Below, in pieces: positions 1 through 5,856 of a DNA stretch of 10,653 bases. Position 1 is the stretch's first letter, and the number at the start of each line of letters is the position of its first letter. Source of the DNA: Rhodospirillaceae bacterium (lineage in GTDB: Bacteria; Pseudomonadota; Alphaproteobacteria; MPNO01; UBA2964); assembly GCA_002724505.1 (NCBI GenBank), contig PBOV01000079.1, positions 3,122 through 13,774 on the forward strand, in the 5' to 3' direction. The notes beneath the pieces are model-generated. The model saw only the letters and a program-made list of their open reading frames with translations. It searched no databases and was not told where the DNA came from. A program made the translations under genes and the position numbers.

Positions 1-4
1 TTGG

Positions 5-1240
5 TTAGTTAATCGCTGCCGTGGTAGCGACGCTGTCGATCAACTGCGCCCGGCGCATATAAGCCTTAGCTTTTTCTTTGTCTTCGCTAATCGCACGCAT
101 TTCATCGAGCCGTTTTTTTCGCATAATAGGATCGCGTTCTTCGAGTTGTTTTTTATTCGCTATAGTCTGTGCTTGAGTAAAATCTGTCGATGCCTTGTGG
201 CGTTGCCGAGTATAAAGATTGAGTAAGTCTGGATCGCTGTCACCTTTCCAAACAGCAGATAGTTTTTTTGCCAGATTGATTGCGTCATGAATGCCTCCAT
301 TTAATCCCATGCCGCCGATCGGATTATTGACATGAGCACTGTCGCCCGCGAGCAAAACTCGACCCTTGTTGAAGGTGTCAGCGACCCGTTGACTAACTGT
401 ATAGACGTTAGCGTATGCGATTTCATAATTTTGATCGCGTTCAAAAAAGCGTTTAAGACGGGCTTGCATAGCCTGTTCGCTTTTAGCTTCTTCTTCTGTC
501 TCATTGACTCGCATTGGGACAACAAAGCGCCATATGTCAGGCTTGTCAGGTTCTCCTCGTACCTTAAATAGGTTGCACCATTCATCAGGATGCGAGAAAT
601 AATTTCTAATGGCAATCCTGTTGTCATGGGCAGTTAAGTCAAAATAAGTACCGATTTTGATAAATTTTTCTGGATAGGTGAAGCCAACAAAGTTGATCTC
701 GGCACCCTTGCGAACGACCGACCGTCCACCATCACAACCTACCAGATAGGAACCTCGAAATTTCTCAATACTACCATCGGAACATTGGACATTTACTAAA
801 ATATGATCATTGAACTGTTCAAAATTTTTCACGGTATGGGAAAATCGGACGTCGAAGGCAGGGTCATGGCCGAACAACGCGATGACTTTGCGAACGAGTT
901 TGTATTGCTCGTATTGTAGAACGTAGGGGAATTCAACTTCGTCTTTTAAATCACCTAGATCGAATTCAGCGATTGTTTCGTGGTTTACGCGGTCATGAAA
1001 ACGATAGACGGGTGATTTAAGGCCTTCAGCTATCATGTATTCGGCTAGGCCGAGTTCATTAAGCATTGAAATGGTTGGTGGGTGATGGGAAGCCGCTCGT
1101 TGATCAACAAAAGGCTCGTCGAGTTGCTCTAGCATGGTGAATGGTACACCCTCACGATACAGCGCCAATGCTAGCACCATGGCAACAGGCCCCCCACCAG
1201 AGATAATCACAGGATCGCGTTTAGACACTAAAAAACCCAT
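5..1240 (-). CDS. FAD-dependent aromatic-ring-type monooxygenase (group A flavoprotein hydroxylase)
   Basis: Predicted 411-residue cytoplasmic flavoprotein that would use NAD(P)H and O2 to hydroxylate an aromatic or related ring. It has the three motifs of the PHBH/MhpA/PheA-type family: an N-terminal Rossmann loop GGGPVA (residues 15-20) with the ribose-binding acidic residue E38, a DG motif GCDGGRSVVRK (168-178), and a GD motif GRVLLAGD (293-300) followed by NNPIGGMGLNGG (305-316). The last glycine of GxGxxG is alanine (A20). The length fits the two-domain form without the C-terminal thioredoxin-like domain of phenol hydroxylase. The ATG at 1240 is kept because the FAD loop begins only 14 residues later, although no Shine-Dalgarno sequence precedes it. 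It is transcribed divergently from the binding-protein gene at 1417. The substrate cannot be assigned: the family is certain, the ring type is inferred. Confidence 0.9.
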   Translation of the reverse strand: MGFLVSKRDPVIISGGGPVAMVLALALYREGVPFTMLEQLDEPFVDQRAASHHPPTISMLNELGLAEYMIAEGLKSPVYRFHDRVNHETIAEFDLGDLKDEVEFPYVLQYEQYKLVRKVIALFGHDPAFDVRFSHTVKNFEQFNDHILVNVQCSDGSIEKFRGSYLVGCDGGRSVVRKGAEINFVGFTYPEKFIKIGTYFDLTAHDNRIAIRNYFSHPDEWCNLFKVRGEPDKPDIWRFVVPMRVNETEEEAKSEQAMQARLKRFFERDQNYEIAYANVYTVSQRVADTFNKGRVLLAGDSAHVNNPIGGMGLNGGIHDAINLAKKLSAVWKGDSDPDLLNLYTRQRHKASTDFTQAQTIANKKQLEERDPIMRKKRLDEMRAISEDKEKAKAYMRRAQLIDSVATTAAIN

Positions 1241-1257
1241 TTGTTATAGGCCGAAGC

Positions 1258-1286
1258 AGTATCAGGACAGTATGAAGCTTGGTCAA
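1258..1286 (-). promoter_or_regulatory. Candidate sigma-70 promoter for the FAD monooxygenase
   Basis: Read on the minus strand, TTGACC (1286-1281, five of six consensus bases) is followed after 17 nt by GATACT (1263-1258, four of six). The predicted start of transcription near 1251 would leave a leader of only about 10 nt before the ATG at 1240, which agrees with the lack of a Shine-Dalgarno sequence. Consensus matching only. Confidence 0.35.
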
Positions 1287-1302
1287 GGAATAGACGGACC
1301 AA
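1279..1302. promoter_or_regulatory. Interrupted inverted repeat, possible operator in divergent region
   Basis: TTGGTC (1279-1284) and GACCAA (1297-1302) are perfect inverted copies separated by 12 nt. The left arm overlaps the candidate -35 box of the monooxygenase, and the site lies between two divergent genes, where a regulator could control both. Six-base arms can occur by chance, and no regulator gene is present in the window. Confidence 0.25.
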
Positions 1303-1324
1303 AAAAAGATATAATAAATTGGGG

Positions 1325-1352
1325 TTTACCCATGAAAGTTTTATGGTTAAAT
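1325..1352 (+). promoter_or_regulatory. Weak candidate promoter for the binding-protein gene
   Basis: TTTACC (1325-1330) is followed after 16 nt by TTAAAT (1347-1352). Each hexamer matches about four consensus positions. It is in the right place, upstream of a strong ribosome-binding site, but the whole stretch is AT-rich and other hexamer pairs are possible. Confidence 0.22.
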
Positions 1353-1361
1353 CTGAAGTTC

Positions 1362-1382
1362 TATCAATAATTATATCAATAA
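1362..1382. repeat. Tandem 9-bp direct repeat TATCAATAA
   Basis: The nonamer TATCAATAA occurs at 1362-1370 and again at 1374-1382, a 12-bp period, in the AT-rich leader just upstream of the binding-protein gene. Spacing close to one helical turn is typical of regulator half-sites, but low complexity may explain it. Confidence 0.45.
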
Positions 1383-1401
1383 ATTAAAGTGATCGGCACT
1401 T

Positions 1402-1410
1402 AGGGGGAGG
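1402..1410 (+). promoter_or_regulatory. Strong Shine-Dalgarno sequence for the binding protein
   Basis: AGGGGGAGG ends 6 nt before the ATG at 1417. It is the strongest ribosome-binding site in the window and fixes the start of the binding-protein gene, consistent with high expression of a periplasmic receptor. Confidence 0.8.
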
Positions 1411-1416
1411 ATAGAG

Positions 1417-2943
1417 ATGAAACGACAAATTTTAAATAAAGTGGTGACCGCCGCTGGGGCTGCAGCGCTTTTGTTAGCTGTAGCGATGCCGGCGCAGGCT
1501 CAGAAGAAAACTCGTGTTACTGTAGGCGTCACCGAGACTGTTGGTGCATATAACCCACATTCAGACAGTGTCGCTCTTATGTACGCTGTTTGGTGTCAAG
1601 TTTATGGCTGCCTCGGTTCATGGAATTTCAAGAAAGCCGCGGATGTGGGGATGCTGGCTGACAGCTGGAGTATACCGGATCCCAATACTTGGATTTTCAA
1701 ACTTAAAAAAGGACTGATGCGGCATGATGGAAAGGCTGAGCTGACGGCAGCTGATGTAATTCATTCGATCAAAAGGATCGGCACGGATAAACGCAGTAGC
1801 CAGCGGCAAAACGTCAAAAAGATCAAATCAGCCGTTGCATTGGATAAATACACTGTGAAGGTTACGACCCATAAGCCAACGGCACCGCTGCTTGCCTACG
1901 TTTTTGACCGGGTCATGATCACTAGTAAAGAGTTATTTGACAAGCATGGCGCCCGTAACGCCGACCGCAAACACCACTACGGTTTTGGGCCTTATATGCT
2001 GAAACGTCTTCGCACCGGCGAGTCCGTTGTCATCGAAAAGAACAAGCGTTGGCCAGGAGTCAAAAAAGAATGGCCCGACGAAGTAATCTTTAGGATTATG
2101 CGAGAGCCGGAGCAACGGGTTACCGCTTTGTTGAACGGTGAAATCCAAATCGCCCAGTTTATCCCACCTCATTTACTACCAAAGGTCCGTGCTTCTAAAA
2201 AAGCACGTGTTGAAGAGATGGGTTCTGTAGAGACAATGATGTTATTGATGAATCCCGCCTTCAAGCCATGGGATAATGTCTTGCTACGTAAAGCAGTCGC
2301 ACACGCTATTGACCGTGAATCGATCATCAAAAATGTCCTCAAGGGCGAGGCGATTAAACTTACGGGTCCTATTGGCCCCCTGCAGTTTGGCTACAGCAAG
2401 AATGTTAAGCCGACCTATGAGTATAATCCCGAAAAGGCTAAAGCGTTGGTTAAGAAGGCGGGCTATCCGAATGGCATTGATGTTGAGTTGTCGACCCCAG
2501 TAAGTCGGTATGTTAATGACAAACAGGTGGCTCAGGCGATGATCCCTATGCTTAGGGCGGTTGGTATTCGGGCAAAGTTAAAGACACCGGAATGGTCCAC
2601 CCTTTGGTCAAACGTTCGCAAGGGTAAGGTGCCGTTTTACTATATGGGCCGAGGCGGGATGGTTGATCCCTCATCGGCATTATCACAATATTTTGAAACT
2701 GGCATTGCGCCTCGGATTAAATTTTCGAGTAAAAAGGTTGATGCGTTGCTGCAGAAGGAACGTCAAACTTTCGATCTCGAGAAACGAAAAAAATATATGA
2801 ACGACGCGATCAACGCTATAATGGAAGAGGTGCCCGCGCACTTTCTGTGGCATCAAAAGATACATTATGGGGTAGCCAATGGTGTGGATATAGCCATTCG
2901 CCCCGACAAGCGTATTCATGGTTATGAGATTTCGGTGAAATAG
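1417..2943 (+). CDS. ABC transporter periplasmic substrate-binding protein, family 5 (peptide/opine/nickel type)
   Basis: Predicted 508-residue periplasmic receptor that would capture a peptide-like or other small organic solute for an ABC importer. Residues 1-28 form a classic Sec signal peptide: basic MKRQILNK, a hydrophobic Ala/Leu core, and cleavage after AQA (26-28). There is no lipobox cysteine, so the protein should be soluble. The family 5 signature is visible at about residues 79-114: MLADSW, then W.FKLKKGL, HDG and LTAADV. The length is usual for DppA/OppA-like proteins. The start is fixed by the strong Shine-Dalgarno sequence at 1402-1410. No permease or ATPase gene adjoins it and a terminator follows at once, so it looks like an orphan receptor using a transporter encoded elsewhere. 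The ligand is unknown; nearby catabolic genes suggest an organic acid or amide rather than a nutritional peptide, but this is inference. Confidence 0.93.
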   Translation: MKRQILNKVVTAAGAAALLLAVAMPAQAQKKTRVTVGVTETVGAYNPHSDSVALMYAVWCQVYGCLGSWNFKKAADVGMLADSWSIPDPNTWIFKLKKGLMRHDGKAELTAADVIHSIKRIGTDKRSSQRQNVKKIKSAVALDKYTVKVTTHKPTAPLLAYVFDRVMITSKELFDKHGARNADRKHHYGFGPYMLKRLRTGESVVIEKNKRWPGVKKEWPDEVIFRIMREPEQRVTALLNGEIQIAQFIPPHLLPKVRASKKARVEEMGSVETMMLLMNPAFKPWDNVLLRKAVAHAIDRESIIKNVLKGEAIKLTGPIGPLQFGYSKNVKPTYEYNPEKAKALVKKAGYPNGIDVELSTPVSRYVNDKQVAQAMIPMLRAVGIRAKLKTPEWSTLWSNVRKGKVPFYYMGRGGMVDPSSALSQYFETGIAPRIKFSSKKVDALLQKERQTFDLEKRKKYMNDAINAIMEEVPAHFLWHQKIHYGVANGVDIAIRPDKRIHGYEISVK

Positions 2944-2970
2944 ACGAAGACTCATAATAGACAAAATCAA

Positions 2971-3002
2971 GCCCCGTCCGTTATTAGGACGGGGCATTTT
3001 TT
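2971..3002 (+). terminator. Strong rho-independent terminator after the binding-protein gene
   Basis: A perfect 9-bp stem, GCCCCGTCC (2971-2979) with GGACGGGGC (2987-2995), closes a 7-nt loop and is followed by A and six T residues (2997-3002). It starts 28 nt after the stop codon. It separates the binding-protein transcript from the downstream operon. Confidence 0.93.
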
Positions 3003-3147
3003 GATTTTCAAGAAACTAAAGAAATAATGCCGACACTTCGAGCGTGTTGAACCAAACAAAACCATTATTGTAGGAAGTGACCATTTCCTCTTGCCAGCGA
3101 AATGGGTTAGCGTTCAACGAGTTTATGCATGGACAAAGGAGATGCTC
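3003..3147 (+). promoter_or_regulatory. Leader region expected to hold the promoter of the 3148-8722 operon
   Basis: The operon must start here because a strong terminator lies directly upstream. I find no convincing sigma-70 pair; TTGAAC at 3047-3052 is the best -35-like hexamer but lacks a well-placed -10. A weak stem, 3031-3036 with 3044-3049 (one G-T pair, 7-nt loop), lies in the same area. An activator-dependent or alternative-sigma promoter is possible. Confidence 0.3.
3135..3141 (+). promoter_or_regulatory. Shine-Dalgarno sequence deciding the aldolase start
   Basis: AAAGGAG ends 6 nt before the ATG at 3148 and directly abuts the in-frame ATG at 3142. The first is the better fit. The frame is open upstream to a TTG at 3091, which has no comparable site. 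Confidence 0.75.
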
Positions 3148-3948
3148 ATGGCGACGAAAATGGGCGAGACATATGACGAATTAGTTGACGTTCCAGGCGT
3201 TAAAGAACGCGTCTCGCTGGAGGAATGGGAAACACGAGTGAACCTCGCAGCGTGTTACAGGATGGTGTGGGAATACGAATGGCACCATCTGAACCTAAAC
3301 CACATTTCAGCGCGGGTGCCGGGGAAAGACGGTCAAGTTCTGCTAAACCCTTATGGTCCAATGTATAATGAGGTAACAGCGAGCAATCTAGTTAAGGTCG
3401 ATCTTGAGGGTAATGTCCTTGATGAGACACCCTATCATATTAATCAGGCAGGCTACACGATTCACAGTGCCATTCATGGCGCCCGGCCAGATATTGAGTG
3501 TGTGCTGCATACGCATACCCCGGCAGGAATAGCAGTTTCAACTTTGAAGTGTGGATTGCTGCCTCTGCATCAGGAGGCTTTGCGGTTTTATGGTGCTGTG
3601 GGATACCATCAATATGAAGGCGTATCGTTAGAACTAGATGAACGCGACCGTTTGATTGAAAGTCTTGGCGATAATAAGGTTCTGATTCTCCAAAACCACG
3701 GGCTACTTACATGTGGCCGGACAATTTCAGAAGCTTTTGTTCTGATGTATCATCTGGAGCGGTCGTGTCAGGCACAAATTATGGCGGGAGCAACTACCGA
3801 AGATGACAATGTTCATATTTTGCCTTCAGAGGCGGTGCGCGAGAAGGCCGCGGAGCAGACCAATTTGAACGACCGTAATGCTGGAGAGTTACGCTGGCCG
3901 GCCTTAATAAGGTGGATGGATCGTATTGACCCTTCCTTCAGGAACTGA
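3148..3948 (+). CDS. Class II aldolase/adducin family metalloenzyme
   Basis: Predicted 266-residue cytoplasmic enzyme of the L-fuculose-phosphate-aldolase/adducin fold. Such proteins are usually Zn-dependent and cleave, epimerise or decarboxylate hydroxylated or keto substrates. Visible family marks, numbered from the ATG at 3148, are NHISAR (about 51-56), LLNPYG (65-70), the metal-binding HTH (H121, H123), the acidic residue in HQEAL (E143), and QNHG with the third histidine H184. The length fits the family (about 210-280). The start is set by AAAGGAG at 3135-3141; a TTG at 3091 would add 19 residues but lacks a ribosome-binding site. It is the first gene of a tight operon, 31 nt before the likely start of the cupin gene. 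Family members include sugar-phosphate aldolases and decarboxylases, and the CloR dioxygenase shares the fold, so the reaction here cannot be named. No phosphate-sugar genes accompany it, which argues against ordinary sugar metabolism. Confidence 0.9.
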   Translation: MATKMGETYDELVDVPGVKERVSLEEWETRVNLAACYRMVWEYEWHHLNLNHISARVPGKDGQVLLNPYGPMYNEVTASNLVKVDLEGNVLDETPYHINQAGYTIHSAIHGARPDIECVLHTHTPAGIAVSTLKCGLLPLHQEALRFYGAVGYHQYEGVSLELDERDRLIESLGDNKVLILQNHGLLTCGRTISEAFVLMYHLERSCQAQIMAGATTEDDNVHILPSEAVREKAAEQTNLNDRNAGELRWPALIRWMDRIDPSFRN

Positions 3949-3979
3949 AGGGACAAATATAGCAGGTGGAGACGGGGCT

Positions 3980-4537
3980 TTGGTAGAATTTACAGTTCGC
4001 GATTTGGCGCAAGCAGTGCAAAAACAAATGGCTATCCATGGGAAAGATGCCGAATCAATTCTTGAAGGTATTCGCGAACCGGTGGCTAAAATTCTCAATA
4101 GTAATCTTAGAGATATTGGCGTTAAACGTGAGGGAAATCACATCGATGAATCACGCTATCTGTATTATGATGGAGAGATGTCAATTACCTTTGACCTACT
4201 GCCGGAAGGTAAAGATATCCCACCGCATGACCATGGTATCTGGGAAGCTTTAGCAATTTATAGCGGCAAGCTGCATCATACCGTTTATGACCGCAAGGAT
4301 GATGGTACTAAAGAGGGGTATGCCGAACTACATGTGATTGATGACAGAGTTTTGCAACCAGGAGAAATTTCTATTGTAGCACCCCCAGCAGAAATTCATA
4401 GTTTCACGGCGCTTACAGATGATACATGGTCCGTCACGATTGTCGGTGGCCGCTATAAACCAGACCGACATTATTATGACCCTGCAAACAACTCATGCAG
4501 AATAGCTAATCCTAAAAAGCAAAAGGTAGTTCAGTAA
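3980..4537 (+). CDS. Cysteine-dioxygenase-like cupin (putative thiol or ring-cleaving dioxygenase)
   Basis: Predicted 185-residue metal-dependent cupin with a double-stranded beta-helix. Numbered from the TTG at 3980, it has a perfect cupin motif 1, G77-x5-H83-x-H85-x3-E89-x6-G96, and a near motif 2, G128-x6-P135-x-A137-x2-H140, in which the usual second glycine and terminal asparagine are both alanine. H83, H85 and H140 would bind Fe(II). The layout, with a helical N-terminal part, is that of the cysteine dioxygenase/predicted metal-dependent enzyme family. The Cys that crosslinks to Tyr in animal cysteine dioxygenase is absent, as in many bacterial relatives. Start choice: TTG 3980 has GGAG at 3968-3971, 8 nt upstream. 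TTG 3926 would overlap the previous gene, and ATG 4028 would remove part of the helical region. The substrate may be a thiol (yielding a sulfinate) or something else; this is inferred from fold only. Confidence 0.82.
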   Translation: MVEFTVRDLAQAVQKQMAIHGKDAESILEGIREPVAKILNSNLRDIGVKREGNHIDESRYLYYDGEMSITFDLLPEGKDIPPHDHGIWEALAIYSGKLHHTVYDRKDDGTKEGYAELHVIDDRVLQPGEISIVAPPAEIHSFTALTDDTWSVTIVGGRYKPDRHYYDPANNSCRIANPKKQKVVQ

Positions 4538-4541
4538 CAAA

Positions 4542-4979
4542 ATGCTATTATCGAAAGCGGATGTCGGACGTCGTTTTGTTGGTCCCTCAAAAACATTAAC
4601 CGATGCACATTTTCTTATGTTTTCCGCCGTTTCTGGTGACGTTCATCCAATCCACTATGATGTCGAATATGCGAAGAACACGGCGTTTGGCTCCCCTGTG
4701 GCGCATGGCTTATTGTTGACTAGCTTGATGGCACTGGGTGCGTCCGATGCCGGAGAGGTGCTCGACGGGATGGCTATGGTTGAACAAGGGGCGAATTTTC
4801 TTAAACCCGTAAAGGTTGGTGATACGGTACATCCCGAGTTTGAAATAGAAGATTTTTGGCAGAATGAAAAAGAGCGCTCGTTCTGCCGTTTTAAGGCGGC
4901 TTTGTTGAATCATATGGGTGAGATAATGGTGGAAGGCTTCCATATCTATCGAATTCTTCCGAAAACGGAAAACGGCTGA
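4542..4979 (+). CDS. MaoC-like (R)-specific enoyl-CoA hydratase, catalytic type
   Basis: Predicted 145-residue hot-dog-fold protein. It carries the hydratase signature around residues 27-44, FSAVSGDVHPIHYDVEYA, with catalytic D33 and H38 in the usual D-x4-H spacing, followed by FGSPVAHG (49-56), typical of MaoC and PhaJ proteins. The position usually held by Asn in GDxNPxH is His35. It is expected to add water to an enoyl-CoA, or remove it, as a dimer in the cytoplasm. It starts 4 nt after the cupin stop; a weak AAAGG lies about 15 nt upstream, so translation is probably coupled. It ends 1 nt before the Rid-family gene. A second hot-dog protein in the same operon (5399-5851) lacks the dyad, so this may be the active half of a heteromeric hydratase. 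Confidence 0.9.
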   Translation: MLLSKADVGRRFVGPSKTLTDAHFLMFSAVSGDVHPIHYDVEYAKNTAFGSPVAHGLLLTSLMALGASDAGEVLDGMAMVEQGANFLKPVKVGDTVHPEFEIEDFWQNEKERSFCRFKAALLNHMGEIMVEGFHIYRILPKTENG

Positions 4980-4980
4980 G

Positions 4981-5406
4981 ATGTCAAATAAACGAAAGCC
5001 GATTTATACCGGTGATAGGTGGCCGGAAAAATATACTTACGTTCCAGCATTGCGGGTCGGGAACACGGTCTGGCTATCTGGGACTACCGGCACTGATGAG
5101 AGTGGTAATATCATAGCGCCTGGCGATATCGTAGAGCAGACGCGGCAGATTTACCGTAAGTTCGAAGCCTTATTGATTAAAGAAGGTGGAACTTGCGCCA
5201 ATATTGTTGAAACTAAAGATTTTATTACCACAACAGAGAATTACAAAGGTACCGCTGACGTGCGACGCGAGGTCTTTAAAGGTAGCTATCCGGCATCCAC
5301 GGGAGTGCTGGTCGCGGGACTACTGCGAAAGGATGCCTTGATTGAAATTTCCGCGGTGGCGGTTCTTAATGAGAAACCCCGCGAGCAGTCCGAAAACGAT
5401 GGGTAA
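4981..5406 (+). CDS. Rid (YjgF/YER057c/UK114) family protein lacking the RidA arginine
   Basis: Predicted 141-residue chorismate-mutase-like-fold protein, expected to form a trimer with active sites between subunits. Family marks are VGNTVWLSGTTG (26-37), the central VEQTRQIYRKFEALL helix (51-65) and the C-terminal strand IEISAVAVL (121-129). True RidA enamine/imine deaminases have an essential arginine (Arg105 in E. coli) in the segment PARSCV; the corresponding segment here is PASTGV, with Ser106 at that place, while the conserved acidic residue (E122) is kept. It therefore probably belongs to a non-RidA Rid subgroup, and ordinary 2-aminoacrylate deamination is unlikely. Members of this superfamily include 2-aminomuconate deaminase of aromatic catabolism, one possible role. 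It begins 1 nt after the preceding stop and its last 8 bases overlap the next gene. Confidence 0.88.
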   Translation: MSNKRKPIYTGDRWPEKYTYVPALRVGNTVWLSGTTGTDESGNIIAPGDIVEQTRQIYRKFEALLIKEGGTCANIVETKDFITTTENYKGTADVRREVFKGSYPASTGVLVAGLLRKDALIEISAVAVLNEKPREQSENDG

Positions 5407-5851
5407 CTCTGTACTTTTTTGGGAAGACTTTGTGGTAGGAGACCGCTACCCCACCTCGACCCGGACTATTACCGAGGACGATCTAAATAGTTTTTGCGAG
5501 TTGGTGGGGTATGACGTGCCACTTTTCATTGATGAACAACAAGCGGCGGTAAGCCCTTATGGTGGACGCATCTGCCCAAGCCATTTGATCATGTCGATAG
5601 CCACCGCGATGACTGGGCGGCTATTTAGAGAAAGCCTGATTGGATTACTGGGACTAGAAAACGGTAAGTTTCTTGCGCCGGTCTACCCCGGTGATTCGCT
5701 GCTGACTGAGGTCGAAGTAATTGAGAAACGCCCTACCTCCAAAGCAGAGCGTGGGATCGTTATCTTTCGTGATCATGTCTTCAACAACCATGATGTTGAA
5801 GTGTTTCAAATTGACAAAATTACCCTAATCAGTTGCCGTCCCGTCTGTTAA
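5399..5851 (+). CDS. MaoC-like hot-dog protein without the catalytic Asp/His pair
   Basis: Predicted 150-residue hot-dog-fold protein of the MaoC dehydratase superfamily. The N-terminus FWEDFVVGDRYPTSTRTITEDDLNSF (about residues 7-32) is characteristic, and PVYPGDSLLTEVEVIEKRPT (94-113) matches the strand region that follows the active site. In the motif that normally reads GDxNPxH, the protein reads GYDVPLF (37-43), so aligning on P41 puts Tyr38 and Phe43 where the catalytic Asp and His should be. Such degenerate partners are known in heteromeric MaoC hydratases, for example in actinobacterial steroid side-chain degradation. The ATG at 5399 overlaps the Rid gene stop by 8 nt; an upstream TTG at 5342 lies deep inside that gene and is unlikely. 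A structural or substrate-binding partner of the 4542-4979 product is a reasonable inference. Confidence 0.82.
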   Translation: MGNSVLFWEDFVVGDRYPTSTRTITEDDLNSFCELVGYDVPLFIDEQQAAVSPYGGRICPSHLIMSIATAMTGRLFRESLIGLLGLENGKFLAPVYPGDSLLTEVEVIEKRPTSKAERGIVIFRDHVFNNHDVEVFQIDKITLISCRPVC

Positions 5852-5856
5852 TCAAT

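Noticed and set aside
301..627. Open frames opposite or overlapping the FAD monooxygenase and binding-protein genes
   Set aside because: They lack ribosome-binding sites and recognisable domains and are fully contained in strongly supported genes.
2188..2207. Inverted repeat CGTGCTT / AAGCACG with 6-nt loop inside the binding-protein gene
   Set aside because: It lies in the middle of a well-conserved coding region (residues RASKKARVEE), has no T-tract and no regulatory context.
3091..3147. Upstream TTG start adding 19 residues to the class II aldolase
   Set aside because: No ribosome-binding site precedes it, while AAAGGAG is well placed before the ATG at 3148. The extra residues do not look like part of the fold.
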